This document shows, piece by piece, positions 53,498-62,672 of a stretch of 64,000 bases of DNA. How positions within the stretch are numbered: position 1 is the first letter of the stretch; each line of letters opens with the position of its first letter. Source of the DNA: Rhodoblastus sp963710275 (GTDB lineage: Bacteria; Pseudomonadota; Alphaproteobacteria; Rhizobiales; Beijerinckiaceae); NCBI GenBank assembly GCA_963710275.1, contig CAVPZS010000012.1:310001-374000 (forward strand). Direction: 5' to 3'. Made by a program: the position numbers and the translations under genes. Below the pieces are notes generated by a model that ran no database searches, had not been told where the DNA came from, and saw only the letters and a program-made list of their open reading frames with translations.

Positions 53498-54946
53498 TCA
53501 GGCTTTCGTGCCGCGGCCGCGGATGACCGCGCCGCCAGCATTGCCGTCGAGCAGCAGGGAATCGATCAATCCGACGACCGCGATGACCGCGATCACGCAA
53601 AAGGCCGTGCGGAAATCGACCAGTTGCGGCGCGCCGCTGGGGCGTCCGCGCAAAAGCGCGCTGGCGTTGAGCAAGGCCGCGCCGACGACGACGCCCATGC
53701 CCATCATCAATTGCTGGAGCATGCTGGCGAGCGTGTTGGCGTCGGTCAGCTTTTCGGGCCGGATATCGGAGAGTTGGATCGTGTTGATGCAGGTGAACTG
53801 CATCGAGCGGAAGGCGCCGCCGAAGAACAGGACGGGGGCGATGATCCAATAGGGCGTGTCCGGTTCAAAAAGCGCGCAGGCCGCGATCGCCAAAGCCGCA
53901 AGCGCGCCATTGACCACCATGACCCGGCGAAAGCCGAACCGGTGGAGGATCTGGGTGGTGAAAAGCTTCATCGCCAGATTGCCCGCGAAGACGGACAGCA
54001 CAATTTCGCCGGAGGTTTGGGCGTCCAGTTTGAAGCCAAGCTGGAACAGCAGCGGCAGCAGGAAGGGCAAAGTTCCGATGGCGATCCGCAGCAGCGACCC
54101 GCCCCAGACGGCGACGGCGAAAGTGGGAATGGCGAGCGGCGACAGATCCAGCAGCGGCGTCGGATGGCGGCGGAAATGGCGGACGCCGAAAAAGGCCAGC
54201 ATAAAACCGGCGGCGGTCAGAAGCAGCGGGCCGAGGGGCGAGCCATGGCCTGCGCCGAGCGCATCGACGCCGTAGACGAGAAGGGCCAGGGCGGCGCCGC
54301 TCAGCAGGAACCCCTTGAAATCAAGCGGGCGCGGCGGTCCGGCAGGGCGCGCGTTGGGAACAAGGGCCAGGGTCAGGCCGATGGCGATCAGGCCGAGCGG
54401 AATGTTGAGAAAAAAGATCCATGGCCATGAAAGGTGGACCACGATGAAGCCGCCGACCGGCGGCCCGAGCACCGGCGCCACCAGGCCCGGCCAGATGATG
54501 GCGCCAATGGCTTTCACGATGTCCTTTTTTTCGGTCATGCGCAGCACAAGCAGCCGTCCGACCGGCGCCATGGCGGCTCCGCCCGCCCCCTGGAGCAGGC
54601 GCGCGGCGGTAAAGCTCCACAAATTGGCGCTGAGACCGCAAAGCAGCGAAGAAAAGGTGAAGAGCGCCAGGGCGCTGGCAAAGACGGTGCGACCGCCGAA
54701 GCGATCGGCGATCCAGCCGCTGACCGGAATGAAGACCGCCAAAGCGAGCAGGTAGGCGGTCACGCCCATGCTGAGCGCCACTGCATCGACGCCAAATGTT
54801 TCGCCAATATGCGGCAGGGCGGTCGCGATCACGGTGCTATCAAGCATTTCCATGAAAAAGGCGCTGGCGACCAGCAATGTCACCGCGCGAACGATGCGCG
54901 GATTCGCCGGCGGCGTCGCGCCCAGATCCGCGTTGGCCGAATTCAT
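53498..54946 (-). CDS. MFS drug transporter, DHA2 (EmrB/QacA) family
   Basis: 482 residues, 14 predicted helices. TM1 motif FFMEMLDSTVIATALPHIGE (motif D1), motif A GWIADRFGGRTVFASALALF, motif C APVLGPPVGGFIVVHLSWPW with IFFLNIPLGL. Exports hydrophobic or toxic compounds. Convergent with the ACS transporter (gap 9 bases). No adaptor (EmrA) gene adjoins. Confidence 0.92.
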   Translation of the reverse strand: MNSANADLGATPPANPRIVRAVTLLVASAFFMEMLDSTVIATALPHIGETFGVDAVALSMGVTAYLLALAVFIPVSGWIADRFGGRTVFASALALFTFSSLLCGLSANLWSFTAARLLQGAGGAAMAPVGRLLVLRMTEKKDIVKAIGAIIWPGLVAPVLGPPVGGFIVVHLSWPWIFFLNIPLGLIAIGLTLALVPNARPAGPPRPLDFKGFLLSGAALALLVYGVDALGAGHGSPLGPLLLTAAGFMLAFFGVRHFRRHPTPLLDLSPLAIPTFAVAVWGGSLLRIAIGTLPFLLPLLFQLGFKLDAQTSGEIVLSVFAGNLAMKLFTTQILHRFGFRRVMVVNGALAALAIAACALFEPDTPYWIIAPVLFFGGAFRSMQFTCINTIQLSDIRPEKLTDANTLASMLQQLMMGMGVVVGAALLNASALLRGRPSGAPQLVDFRTAFCVIAVIAVVGLIDSLLLDGNAGGAVIRGRGTKA

Positions 54947-55063
54947 CTTGTGATTCCCGTTACACGCCGCAGCCGGATAACCCCATTTGTCTTGAATGCG
55001 CCGGTCGTCCTTGTCCAGTTTCCCGGCCGCAAACCCCGTTTGCGCAAAAGCGCGCTGCAAAAG

Positions 55064-55100
55064 GAAGGGCCCCCCTCCGAGAAACGGAGGGGGGCCCTTC
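55064..55100 (-). terminator. Rho-independent terminator of the ABC binding-protein gene
   Basis: A perfect 16-bp stem (55064-55079 with 55085-55100), loop of 5, followed on the minus strand by CTTTTG. It starts 36 bases after the binding-protein stop. Confidence 0.8.
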
Positions 55101-55136
55101 AAGTCTTCGTTTCAAAGCCGTCCGTGGCTAAGCGTG

Positions 55137-56411
55137 TCACGCGCCGTAGGGGACGGCGATCATCTTGCCGCCGAGCGGGATGTCCTTGGCGGTGGAATTG
55201 TCGACATTGACCAGGTCGAAGGGGAATTTCTTGCCCTTCTGCCATTGCCCGATCACCAGCGGCGTGCGGCTGGTATTGGGGAACGGACCCTTCTTGAAAT
55301 TGATCGGGCCGACGATCGAGGCATAGTCGGTGGCCGCGATGGCGTCGCGGATCGAGGCGGCGTCGTCGATGTTCTTGGTGCGCTTGAGCGCGTCGAGCGC
55401 GACCTCGAACAGCGAGTGGCGGAAGCCGAGCGTCATCGACCATTGCCGCCCGGTCGCCGCCTCATAGGCGTCGGCGAGTTGCTGCGACGATTGGCCCGTA
55501 AGTCCGGACTTGTAGGGATGGGTCGGCGACCACCAGGTTTCCACCGACAGGCCCTGGGCGCGCTCGCCGAGCGGCGCGACGGCGGCGGGGAATTCCGTCG
55601 CCTTGGCCATGGCGACGACCTTGGGGCGGAAGTTCTGCTGCGCCGCGGCGCTGGCGAAGGCGGTATATTCGGGCGGCGGCAACACGCCCGAGACGATCTC
55701 GACGCCCGCCGACTTGAAGGCGGCGATCTGCGCGTTGTAATTGCCGGCCGGCAGGTCGATGCGGCCGGGATCGACGATCTTGTAGCCCTTGGCCGCGGCC
55801 ACCGCGGTGAAGATCTTCGAGAAGGCCTGGCCGTCATTGTCGTTCGGCCACAGCGCGCCGATCACCTTGTTGGTCGGCACCTGGTCCCAGGAGGCGAAAT
55901 AGGCGTCGGCGAGATTGGTGGCGCTGAAGAAGAAGTGATAGGTCCAGTCGAAACCCTTCTTGGGGTCGCCGTTGCGGCCGAAGAAATACGGCTCGAGCGG
56001 CGCGTCGTTGGACAGGCAGGGCACGCCGGCGAGCTCCGCCTGGTCGGCGACGGGATTGACCGTCTCGGGGGTGGCGCAGGCGGTGACGATGTCGACCTTT
56101 TCCTGCAGGATCAGGTTCTTGGTGACTTCCGCGGCGCGGTTGGGATTGGACTGGCTGTCGCGCAGCACGATTTCGAGCGGATGGGCCACGCCGGCGATGG
56201 TCACCTGATTGTTGGTGACCTTCTTGATCTGCTCGACGACCCACGGCACCTGCTCGGAGAAGATCGCCAGCGGACCCGTCTGCGGCGCGACAAGGCCGAT
56301 CTTGACCACGCGCGGCGCGGCGGCGAAGGCCCGCCCGGTCAAGGCGGTGGATGCTGCGCCCGCCGTGGCGGCGAGCAAAAGCTGGCGACGACCGATCGTC
56401 TTGCTGTTCAT
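55137..56411 (-). CDS. ABC transporter substrate-binding protein (branched-chain amino acid type)
   Basis: 424 residues with a twin-arginine-type signal (IGRRQLLLAATAGAAS). Periplasmic type I fold: VVKIGLVAPQTGPLAIFSEQ, EVTKNLILQEKVDIVTACAT, PCLSNDAPLEPYFFGRNGDP. The family binds amino acids, urea, amides and also aromatic acids. No permease or ATPase gene lies in the window, so it is an orphan or uses a distant partner. It sits beside a catechol dioxygenase, which makes an aromatic ligand possible. Confidence 0.88.
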   Translation of the reverse strand: MNSKTIGRRQLLLAATAGAASTALTGRAFAAAPRVVKIGLVAPQTGPLAIFSEQVPWVVEQIKKVTNNQVTIAGVAHPLEIVLRDSQSNPNRAAEVTKNLILQEKVDIVTACATPETVNPVADQAELAGVPCLSNDAPLEPYFFGRNGDPKKGFDWTYHFFFSATNLADAYFASWDQVPTNKVIGALWPNDNDGQAFSKIFTAVAAAKGYKIVDPGRIDLPAGNYNAQIAAFKSAGVEIVSGVLPPPEYTAFASAAAQQNFRPKVVAMAKATEFPAAVAPLGERAQGLSVETWWSPTHPYKSGLTGQSSQQLADAYEAATGRQWSMTLGFRHSLFEVALDALKRTKNIDDAASIRDAIAATDYASIVGPINFKKGPFPNTSRTPLVIGQWQKGKKFPFDLVNVDNSTAKDIPLGGKMIAVPYGA

Positions 56412-56644
56412 GAAGTCCCTCCCGAGACGCTATCTATTGCCTGCGAAGGAGAGCTCGTTGATCGGCCCCGCACACTCGCGGAACGAAACCTACGCGGCTT
56501 GTACCTGCCGGTCAATACGAATATCGACAATTTCGTAGCGGCGCGAGAAACCTGGCAAGTACCGAAATTAACGCCGCGTTGTCCAGCAAGGAAAATGCGC
56601 CGCGCTTGTTCGCGCGACGCATGGGAGCGAGGAAGCAGTAAGAA

Positions 56645-56668
56645 AGCCGCGCAGCGATGCGCGCGGCT
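56645..56668 (-). terminator. Terminator of the first catechol 2,3-dioxygenase gene
   Basis: An 8-bp perfect stem (56645-56652 with 56661-56668), 8-base loop, TTTCTTAC tail on the minus strand, 5 bases after the dioxygenase stop. The rest of 56412-56673 holds no gene. Confidence 0.65.
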
Positions 56669-56673
56669 ACGCT

Positions 56674-57594
56674 TCAGGTCACGACGGTCAGGAAGGCGTC
56701 GTTCATCTGGCGCTCGTAGTAGAAGATGCCCTTGCCAACCTGGGTCTCGTCCCAGGTGCGGGTCGGGTTGTCAGGGTAATAGGTATAACCGCCGGCGAAG
56801 ACCTCATCGCGATTGCCCGAGGGATCGAAGAAATAGATCGTCTGTCCCCGGGTGATGCCGTGGCGGGTCGGCCCGATGTCGACGGGGATGTCGTAGCGGG
56901 TCAGGATGTCGCCGGCATGGCCGACGTCGTTCCAGTTCTCCAGGTCGAAGGCGACGTGGTGGAGCTTGTTCGGCTCGGGATATTTGACGAAGGCGATGTC
57001 GTGGGCCTTCATGCCGCAGGTGAGCCAGATCGCCAGCAGGCCATCGGGCATGTCGACGCGCTCGGCGCAGCGGAAGTCCAGGGCCTTCTGGAAGAAGTCG
57101 AGGTTCTTCTCGATGTCCGGCCCATAGAGCAGGGCATGGTCGAAGCGCCGCGCCCGCATGCCGTGGGGCTCGACCTGCCAGACGTCGGGATTGTGCTGGG
57201 CGGGCTTCGGCTCGGACTGGTCGGCCTTGGCATAGAGCTCGATGCGGTGGCCGGAGGCGATGGTCCAGCCGATGCGGCGGCCGATGCCGGGCTGTTCGCC
57301 GGCGGCCACGTGGTCGACCTTGAAGCCATAATCGTTGACGCGCTTCTCGAATTTGTCGAGGTCGGCGTCCTCGAGCACCTTGAACGCCATCAGGTCGAAG
57401 CCAGCGCTGTCGGCGCGGCGCAGCACGAGGGAATGATGGTCGAACTCGTCGGCGGTCTTGAGATAGACGCGGCCGTCGGCGCCTTCGGTGACCTGATGCA
57501 GGCCGAGATATTTGGTGTAGTGATTGATCGCAGCCGGCATGTCGAGCACGCGGATCTGGATGAAGCCTGGACGCAGAACTCCTGAAATAGCCAT
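56674..57594 (-). CDS. Catechol 2,3-dioxygenase (type I extradiol), copy 1
   Basis: Meta-cleaves catechol to 2-hydroxymuconic semialdehyde using Fe(II). 306 residues. Residues line up with P. putida XylE offset by about one: iron ligands His153 (RRFDHALLYG), His213 (KLHHVAFDL), Glu264 (GNRDEVFAGG); catalytic His198 (MKAHDIAF), His245 (GPTRHGITRG), Tyr254. Single-gene unit with its own terminator, divergent from the GntR regulator. It differs considerably from copy 2. Confidence 0.94.
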   Translation of the reverse strand: MAISGVLRPGFIQIRVLDMPAAINHYTKYLGLHQVTEGADGRVYLKTADEFDHHSLVLRRADSAGFDLMAFKVLEDADLDKFEKRVNDYGFKVDHVAAGEQPGIGRRIGWTIASGHRIELYAKADQSEPKPAQHNPDVWQVEPHGMRARRFDHALLYGPDIEKNLDFFQKALDFRCAERVDMPDGLLAIWLTCGMKAHDIAFVKYPEPNKLHHVAFDLENWNDVGHAGDILTRYDIPVDIGPTRHGITRGQTIYFFDPSGNRDEVFAGGYTYYPDNPTRTWDETQVGKGIFYYERQMNDAFLTVVT

Positions 57595-58122
57595 GACATT
57601 TCCTCCTCAAAGCGGTTGGCCTTGCGGCCGTTTTCCTTTGACTGCGGCCGGAGACGGCGGTCGCAGCGAAAGCTCAGGCATTGGAGAGATCACGCGTCGG
57701 CAGATGCGCAGACATGTTGCTTGTTTCTCTCCCGCGCGCATTTCTTGAAGCGTCCATTTTGGAAGGACATTTTCCCGAGCGCGCTCAATATTTTTGGTGA
57801 TTGGAACGCGAGACGCGCGTGAATACATTGATCTGGAGCAATGTTTGCGGAAAATGGTCCCTAGCCGCTTGTCCATGTGTAATTTCGGGATGTTTCGTAA
57901 TAGGTGTAATAGTAATCGTTTTCGCGCCGTCACGAATAAGATTGTTAAGCTGTATATTGTTTGCATCAGGCCGTGAGCGTGATGTGCATATTCAATTTGT
58001 CGTCCATATATCTATGATGTTCCTCGACAAAAGCGTGGCTGAGGCGCGCCGGTTGGAATGCCGCTGTCGAATAACAGGGAGTCGCTTGTTTCTGATCTGC
58101 GAAATTCGATATAGGAAGATAA
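57595..58122. other. Divergent regulatory gap between dioxygenase copy 1 and gntR
   Basis: A gene-free stretch that becomes strongly A+T-rich from about 57780. It must carry the promoter of the dioxygenase (minus). Small open frames at 57607-58139 have no coding signature. TTCGATAT at 58105-58112 is a further CGATAT element close to the module at 58123. Confidence 0.5.
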
Positions 58123-58174
58123 TGTCGATATTGACGTAATCAGCTATTAAATTAAATTTGCCGATATTTTTTGA
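58123..58174 (+). promoter_or_regulatory. Regulatory module 1, upstream of gntR
   Basis: A 52-bp block beginning TGTCGATATTG and ending CCGATATTTTTTGA. It shares 39 of 52 bases, without gaps, with the block at 60794-60845. It ends 55 bases before the gntR ATG. Probable GntR operator and promoter, allowing autoregulation. Confidence 0.65.
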
Positions 58175-58229
58175 GCTGCTACAAATTCGGGTGGAATTCC
58201 AGAATACGTGTCTGAAGGACCGGCCGGCG

Positions 58230-58967
58230 ATGTTGGAAGAGACGGTGAGGGAAGGCGAGTCCGCTGCAAAAACGGCGAGAACCCTGGTCGAAGGCGCCTA
58301 TGCTACCTTGCGTCGCGAGATTCTCGACGGCACGTTCGAGCCGGGCGCGAAGCTTCGCACGGCGGAATTGCGGGTCCGCTACAATGTCAGCGGCAGCACG
58401 ATGAGGGAGGCGCTCACGCGCCTGCTTGGCGAGGCGCTGGTGACGAGCGAGGGCCAACGCGGCTTTCGCGCCGCGCCGGCGTCGCTTGACGATTTTCGCG
58501 ATCTCACCGACGTGCGCAAGCTGATCGAGACGGAGGCTTTGCGCCAGGCCATCGCGGTCGGCGACGAGGCGTGGGAAAGCCGGATCGTCGCATCCTGCTA
58601 CCGCCTCACCAAGGTCGAGGAGCGGCTGGCCGAGGACCCGGAGGGCGCCAAGGACGAGTTCGAAACGCGCAATCGCGAGTTCCATCATGCGTTGATCGCC
58701 GCCTGCCCATCGCGCTGGCTCCATCACCTCAATGGCCTGTTGTACCAGCAATCGGAACGCTACCGCCGCATGGCCCTGGCCAGGCGGACAGTTCCGCGCG
58801 ACGTCCATGCCGAGCACAAGGCGATGATGGAGGCGACATTGGCGCGCAAAGCGGACCTCGCCTGCCAACTGACCGCCGACCATATCGAGAAGACCTTGAC
58901 CATCCTGCGCCAGACGATGCGTCCCCGTTGTTCCAGGGACGCGCCGGTCGAGGCTCCCGCAAGATAG
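58230..58967 (+). CDS. GntR-family regulator, FCD subfamily
   Basis: 245 residues. N-terminal winged HTH: VEGAYATLRREILDGTFEPG, LRVRYNVSGSTMREALTRLL, LVTSEGQRGFRAAPAS. C-terminal FCD ligand domain: DLTDVRKLIETEALRQAI and helices with NREFHHALIAAC and EHKAMMEATLARKADLA, supplying the usual Asp/His metal-site residues. ATG 58230 has AAGGA about 11 bases before. It sits between two catechol dioxygenases and dmpH/dmpE, and its promoter module recurs at dmpE, so it likely controls the meta pathway. Confidence 0.92.
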   Translation: MLEETVREGESAAKTARTLVEGAYATLRREILDGTFEPGAKLRTAELRVRYNVSGSTMREALTRLLGEALVTSEGQRGFRAAPASLDDFRDLTDVRKLIETEALRQAIAVGDEAWESRIVASCYRLTKVEERLAEDPEGAKDEFETRNREFHHALIAACPSRWLHHLNGLLYQQSERYRRMALARRTVPRDVHAEHKAMMEATLARKADLACQLTADHIEKTLTILRQTMRPRCSRDAPVEAPAR

Positions 58968-59009
58968 AGCGCGCGACGGTCGATGACGCCCGCCGTCGCG
59001 CGATCGCCT

Positions 59010-59798
59010 TCAGACGAAGCGCATCGACACGTCGCCGAGATCCTGGAAGCGGACCTTGACGTTGTCGCCGGCCTTGACCGCGATGGCCTCGGTGACGCCG
59101 CCGGTCATGATGAACGTTCCCGCGGGAATCTCCTGACCGCGCGCGCCGAGATGGTTGGCCATCATTGCGATCGCCGCCAGCGGATTGCCTAGCACGGCGG
59201 CGCCGGCGGCCATGCTGACGATCTCGCCGTTTTTCTCCAGCACCACGCCGAGGGTGCGCAGGTCGAGTTCGTCAAGGTCGCGCGAACGCCCGCCAATGAC
59301 GAAGCGGGAAGCCGAGGTATTGTCGGCGATCACGCTCTTCAGGTCGAACTTGAAATCGCGATAGCGCGAGTCGATGATCTCAACCGCGGGCAGGACGAAA
59401 TCCACCGCCGCCATCACGGCGCCGATGTGGCACCCCGGCCCTTTGAGCGCCGCCTTGGTGACGACGCAGATTTCCGCCTCGACCTTGGGATGGATCAGTT
59501 CCGCGGTCTTGATGTCGCCGCCGTCGGGCTGCGACATGTAATCGCTGACAAAGCCGAACACCGGGATTTCGACGCCCATCTGCTTCATCTTGGCGAAGGA
59601 GGTAAGGCCGGCTTTCAGCCCGACCGTCCTGTTGCCGCGCGCCTCCTTGCGGCGACGGATCTCGTCCTGGATGGCATAGGCGTCGTCCCAATCCATTTCG
59701 GGATGGTCGTCGGTGATCTTGGTGACGTCCTTCGCCTGCAATTCCGCGTTTTCGAGGTGCTCGGCGAGCGCAAGTATGGTCTTGTTGTCCAGTTTCAT
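59010..59798 (-). CDS. dmpH: 4-oxalocrotonate decarboxylase
   Basis: Decarboxylates 2-oxo-3-hexenedioate to 2-hydroxypenta-2,4-dienoate in the meta pathway, in complex with the hydratase. 262 residues. DmpH/XylI marks: IRRRKEARGNRTVGLKAGLT, KMKQMGVEIPVFGFVSDYM, ELIHPKVEAEICVVTKAAL (metal-binding Glu), VEIIDSRYRDFKFDL and IPAGTFIMTGGVTEA. It starts 11 bases after dmpE. Convergent with gntR (42-base gap). Confidence 0.94.
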   Translation of the reverse strand: MKLDNKTILALAEHLENAELQAKDVTKITDDHPEMDWDDAYAIQDEIRRRKEARGNRTVGLKAGLTSFAKMKQMGVEIPVFGFVSDYMSQPDGGDIKTAELIHPKVEAEICVVTKAALKGPGCHIGAVMAAVDFVLPAVEIIDSRYRDFKFDLKSVIADNTSASRFVIGGRSRDLDELDLRTLGVVLEKNGEIVSMAAGAAVLGNPLAAIAMMANHLGARGQEIPAGTFIMTGGVTEAIAVKAGDNVKVRFQDLGDVSMRFV

Positions 59799-59809
59799 CG
59801 CTAAGCCCT

Positions 59810-60592
59810 TCAGATGAATCGAACCGACGTCGCGCCGAGGCCGCCGACGCTGCAATTGAGATTGTCGCCCGCCTTGACGGGAACCAGCGGGGATTGCGAT
59901 CCGGACAGGATCACGTCGCCGGCCTTGAGACCGATGCCCAGGCGTCCGAGCGTATTGGCCAGCCAGGCCACGGCGTTGACCGGGGAGCCCTGGACCGCAG
60001 CGCCGGTCGAGGTGCTGATGATCTCGCCGTTCTTTTCCAGCACCATGCCCGCCAGCGCCAGATCGAACTTGCGCGGGTCCTTGCGCATCCCGCCGAGGGT
60101 GAGGACGCCGCAGGAGGCGTTGTCGGCGACGGTGTCCTGGATCTTGATCTTCCAGTCCTTGATGCGCGAGTCGACGATTTCGAAGCAGGGCATGACGCAA
60201 TCGGTCGCGCGCAGCACGTCGGCGGCGGTGACGCCCGGTCCTTGCAGGTCGCGCTTCAGGATAAAGGCCACTTCCGCTTCGGCGCGCGGGGCGATCAGCT
60301 TGCTGGTGTCGACCGGCTCGCCCTCGTTGAAGACCATGCCTGAGGTCAGTTGCCCGAAGTCGGGCTGGTTGACCTTGAGCATGTCCATGACGACCTTGCT
60401 GGTGACGCCGATCTTCTTGCCGATGATGGTCTCGCCGGCGTCGAGGCGCCGCTGGATCATCCGCAACTGGATCTTGTAGGCGTCCTCGATCGTGATGGCG
60501 GGCTCGCGATCGGTCAGCGGGTCCACCGCTGTGCGGGCCAGCAACGCCTGATAAAGCTCGTCGCCGTATTGTTCGATCTTGCTCTGGTCCAT
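59810..60592 (-). CDS. dmpE: 2-oxopent-4-enoate (2-hydroxypentadienoate) hydratase
   Basis: Adds water to 2-hydroxypenta-2,4-dienoate giving 4-hydroxy-2-oxovalerate. 260 residues, following DmpE: GDELYQALLARTAVDPLTDR, GETIIGKKIGVTSKVVMDML, APRAEAEVAFILKRDLQGPG (metal-binding Glu), VDSRIKDWKIKIQDTVADNA and GLKAGDVILSGSQSPLVPVK. First gene of a two-gene unit with dmpH, matching the known DmpE-DmpH complex. The promoter faces the catechol dioxygenase copy 2. Confidence 0.94.
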   Translation of the reverse strand: MDQSKIEQYGDELYQALLARTAVDPLTDREPAITIEDAYKIQLRMIQRRLDAGETIIGKKIGVTSKVVMDMLKVNQPDFGQLTSGMVFNEGEPVDTSKLIAPRAEAEVAFILKRDLQGPGVTAADVLRATDCVMPCFEIVDSRIKDWKIKIQDTVADNASCGVLTLGGMRKDPRKFDLALAGMVLEKNGEIISTSTGAAVQGSPVNAVAWLANTLGRLGIGLKAGDVILSGSQSPLVPVKAGDNLNCSVGGLGATSVRFI

Positions 60593-60793
60593 TCGCGCCT
60601 CGATTTTGGTTGCTGGGGTTTCATTCGGCGGCGTCGCCTTGCTGTCCTTGTATTAGGGGCAAGGGCTCCTGCCGCAAAGAGAGAAGATGCAGCGGGCGAG
60701 CATGAGGCCCGCGGCGGGGCAGGTCCCTCAGATTGTCGATGCCTGAGCGCGCTTCATTCCTTTACGCGGGGGTGAATTGCGGGTCAACATGAT

Positions 60794-60845
60794 TGTCGAT
60801 ATTGCCGCAATAGGCGCGATATCTAAAATTACCGATATTTTTTGA
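60794..60845. promoter_or_regulatory. Regulatory module 2, between dmpE and catechol dioxygenase copy 2
   Basis: A 52-bp block matching module 1 at 39 of 52 positions with the same 38-base offset between TGTCGATATTG and CCGATATTTTTTGA. Two more CGATAT-type elements lie nearby: GCGCGATATC at 60814-60823 (inside the module) and AATATCGAATT at 60865-60875. It lies in the 478-base divergent gap 60593-61070, which has no gene, so it may control both dmpEH and the dioxygenase. Confidence 0.65.
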
Positions 60846-61070
60846 TTTTATCCGTGCAAAAACGCAATATCGAATTTGCGCGCCTTGCGACAGGACGGCG
60901 CCAGTCAAGGATTTCCGGCGATTCCAAGCTTGGTGGCGACCAGGTCGTCTTCGCCGGGCGATGCGCCACTGGACGGCGCCAAGGAATTGCTCCACCTTGA
61001 TAAAGTCGAAAAGACGGCGTTCGGCTACGGCCGGGCGACCAAAAAAGAGAAAAGCAAATCGGAGGTTCTT

Positions 61071-62021
61071 ATGGCCCTGACAGGAGTATTACGACCAGGA
61101 CACGTCGCCTTGCGCGTGCTTGACCTGGGTGCTGCGCTGCAGCATTACGAAAAAGTGCTTGGCCTGACCGAAGTAGCGCGGGACGACAGCACAAAGCGGG
61201 TCTTTCTGAAGGCCTGGGATGAGCACGATCACCATAGCGTGGTCCTGCGCGAAGCCGACCATGCTGGCATGGATTATATGGGATTCAAGGTGGATTTGCC
61301 GGCGACCCTGAAAAAGCTCGCCGCCGACGTCGAGAAATCCGGGCTGGCCACGGAGCTGAAATGGATTCCCGCCGGGGAGCACCCGCATACCGGCGAACGC
61401 TTCCGCTTCACGGTTCCGACCGGTCACGTCATCGAGCTCTATGCCGAGAAGGATTATGTCGGCAACGACTGCGGCACGGACGGCCCGAACCTCAATCCCA
61501 ACCCCTGGCCAGACGGCATGCACGGCATTGCGCCGTCACGTTTCGATCATTGCCTGCTTTACGGCGACGATCTCGACGGCACGGTCAAGCTGTTCACGGA
61601 AGTCCTCGGCTTCGGCCTCGCCGAGAAGGTGATGGCCGGTCCCGAAGGCGACTTCATGATCGGCGCCTTCCTCACCTGTTCGAACAAGGCGCATGACATC
61701 GCCTTCATTCGCCAGCCGGTAAAGGGGAAATTCCACCACGTCTCCTTCCAGCTCGGCACCTGGGAGCAAGTGTTGCGCGCAGGCGACATTCTCTCGCGCA
61801 ACAAGGTTCCGATCGACATCGGTCCGACCCGCCACGGCATCACCCGCGGCGAGACGATCTATTTCTTCGACCCCTCGGGCAACCGCAACGAAGTCTTCTC
61901 TGGCGGCTATACCTGGTATCCGGACAAGCCGACGATCACCTGGACCGAGCAGGAGCTCGGACCGGCGATCTTCTACCACGACCGCAAGCTGAACGAAGCC
62001 TTCCTGTCGGTATTTACCTGA
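61071..62021 (+). CDS. Catechol 2,3-dioxygenase (type I extradiol), copy 2
   Basis: 316 residues; same reaction as copy 1 but closer to XylE in the C-terminal half (GNRNEVFSGGYTWYPDKPTI). Iron ligands His160 (SRFDHCLLYG), His223 (KFHHVSFQL), Glu274; catalytic His208, His255 and Tyr264. The ATG is set by GGAGG at 61061-61065, although the frame stays open upstream. A 10-residue insertion after residue 130 (GNDCGTDGPNLNP) sets it apart from copy 1. Divergent from dmpEH. Confidence 0.95.
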   Translation: MALTGVLRPGHVALRVLDLGAALQHYEKVLGLTEVARDDSTKRVFLKAWDEHDHHSVVLREADHAGMDYMGFKVDLPATLKKLAADVEKSGLATELKWIPAGEHPHTGERFRFTVPTGHVIELYAEKDYVGNDCGTDGPNLNPNPWPDGMHGIAPSRFDHCLLYGDDLDGTVKLFTEVLGFGLAEKVMAGPEGDFMIGAFLTCSNKAHDIAFIRQPVKGKFHHVSFQLGTWEQVLRAGDILSRNKVPIDIGPTRHGITRGETIYFFDPSGNRNEVFSGGYTWYPDKPTITWTEQELGPAIFYHDRKLNEAFLSVFT

Positions 62022-62060
62022 TCGACACTTGATCCTGGCGCGGCGGTCTCCGCCGCGCCG

Positions 62061-62552
62061 CTACTCGCGAAGTTTGAGATAATGAAGCGGCAAGGCCGAG
62101 GTCTCCTTGAGCCGGTCGAGCACGACGAGCGAGCGGGTGCTCGCGACGATGTCATGCGCCAGGAAAACCTCGTGGATCAGCGTCGCCAGCGATTTGAGGT
62201 CGGGCACGATGACCTTGAGGAAATAATCCGCCTCGCCGGTTGAAGAATAAGCCTCCAGCACTTCGTCGTGGGAATTGATGAGGTCGAGCAGGCGGCGGTT
62301 GTTTGCCGGCGAGTGGGCCTTCAGGGTCACCTGCACGAAAGCGCAGACATCAAGTCCAAGGACCTGCGGAGAGAGGCGGGCCGGCGCGCCTGCGATGGCG
62401 CCGTTTTTTTCCAGGGCCGCGCGCCGGCGGGAGCATTGCGACGCCGAAAGGCCGACGCTGTCGGCAAGCTCCGCATTCGTCAGGCGCCCATCGCGCTGAA
62501 GTTCGGCCAGAAGCTTGATGTCGAAGCTGTCGATGATCATTTTATGCGTCAT
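62061..62552 (-). CDS. Lrp/AsnC-family regulator
   Basis: 163 residues: HTH with LDIKLL-like FDIKLLAELQRDGRLTNAEL, SVGLSASQCSRRRAALEKNG, and an RAM sensing domain with AYSSTGEADYFLKVIVPDL. ATG 62540 is an alternative start. Divergent from the following TPP enzyme gene (about 120 bases), so it most likely regulates that gene and itself. Confidence 0.9.
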   Translation of the reverse strand: MTHKMIIDSFDIKLLAELQRDGRLTNAELADSVGLSASQCSRRRAALEKNGAIAGAPARLSPQVLGLDVCAFVQVTLKAHSPANNRRLLDLINSHDEVLEAYSSTGEADYFLKVIVPDLKSLATLIHEVFLAHDIVASTRSLVVLDRLKETSALPLHYLKLRE

Positions 62553-62672
62553 ACCCCTGATTATTGCATCATATGTGCATGATTGACGTGTTCAAAGGCA
62601 AATATGCGAGGATCATGCGGCAAGCCCGCGCTATCCTGACCACCGGACTTTTGGACGCGAGGGATGTTTTCG

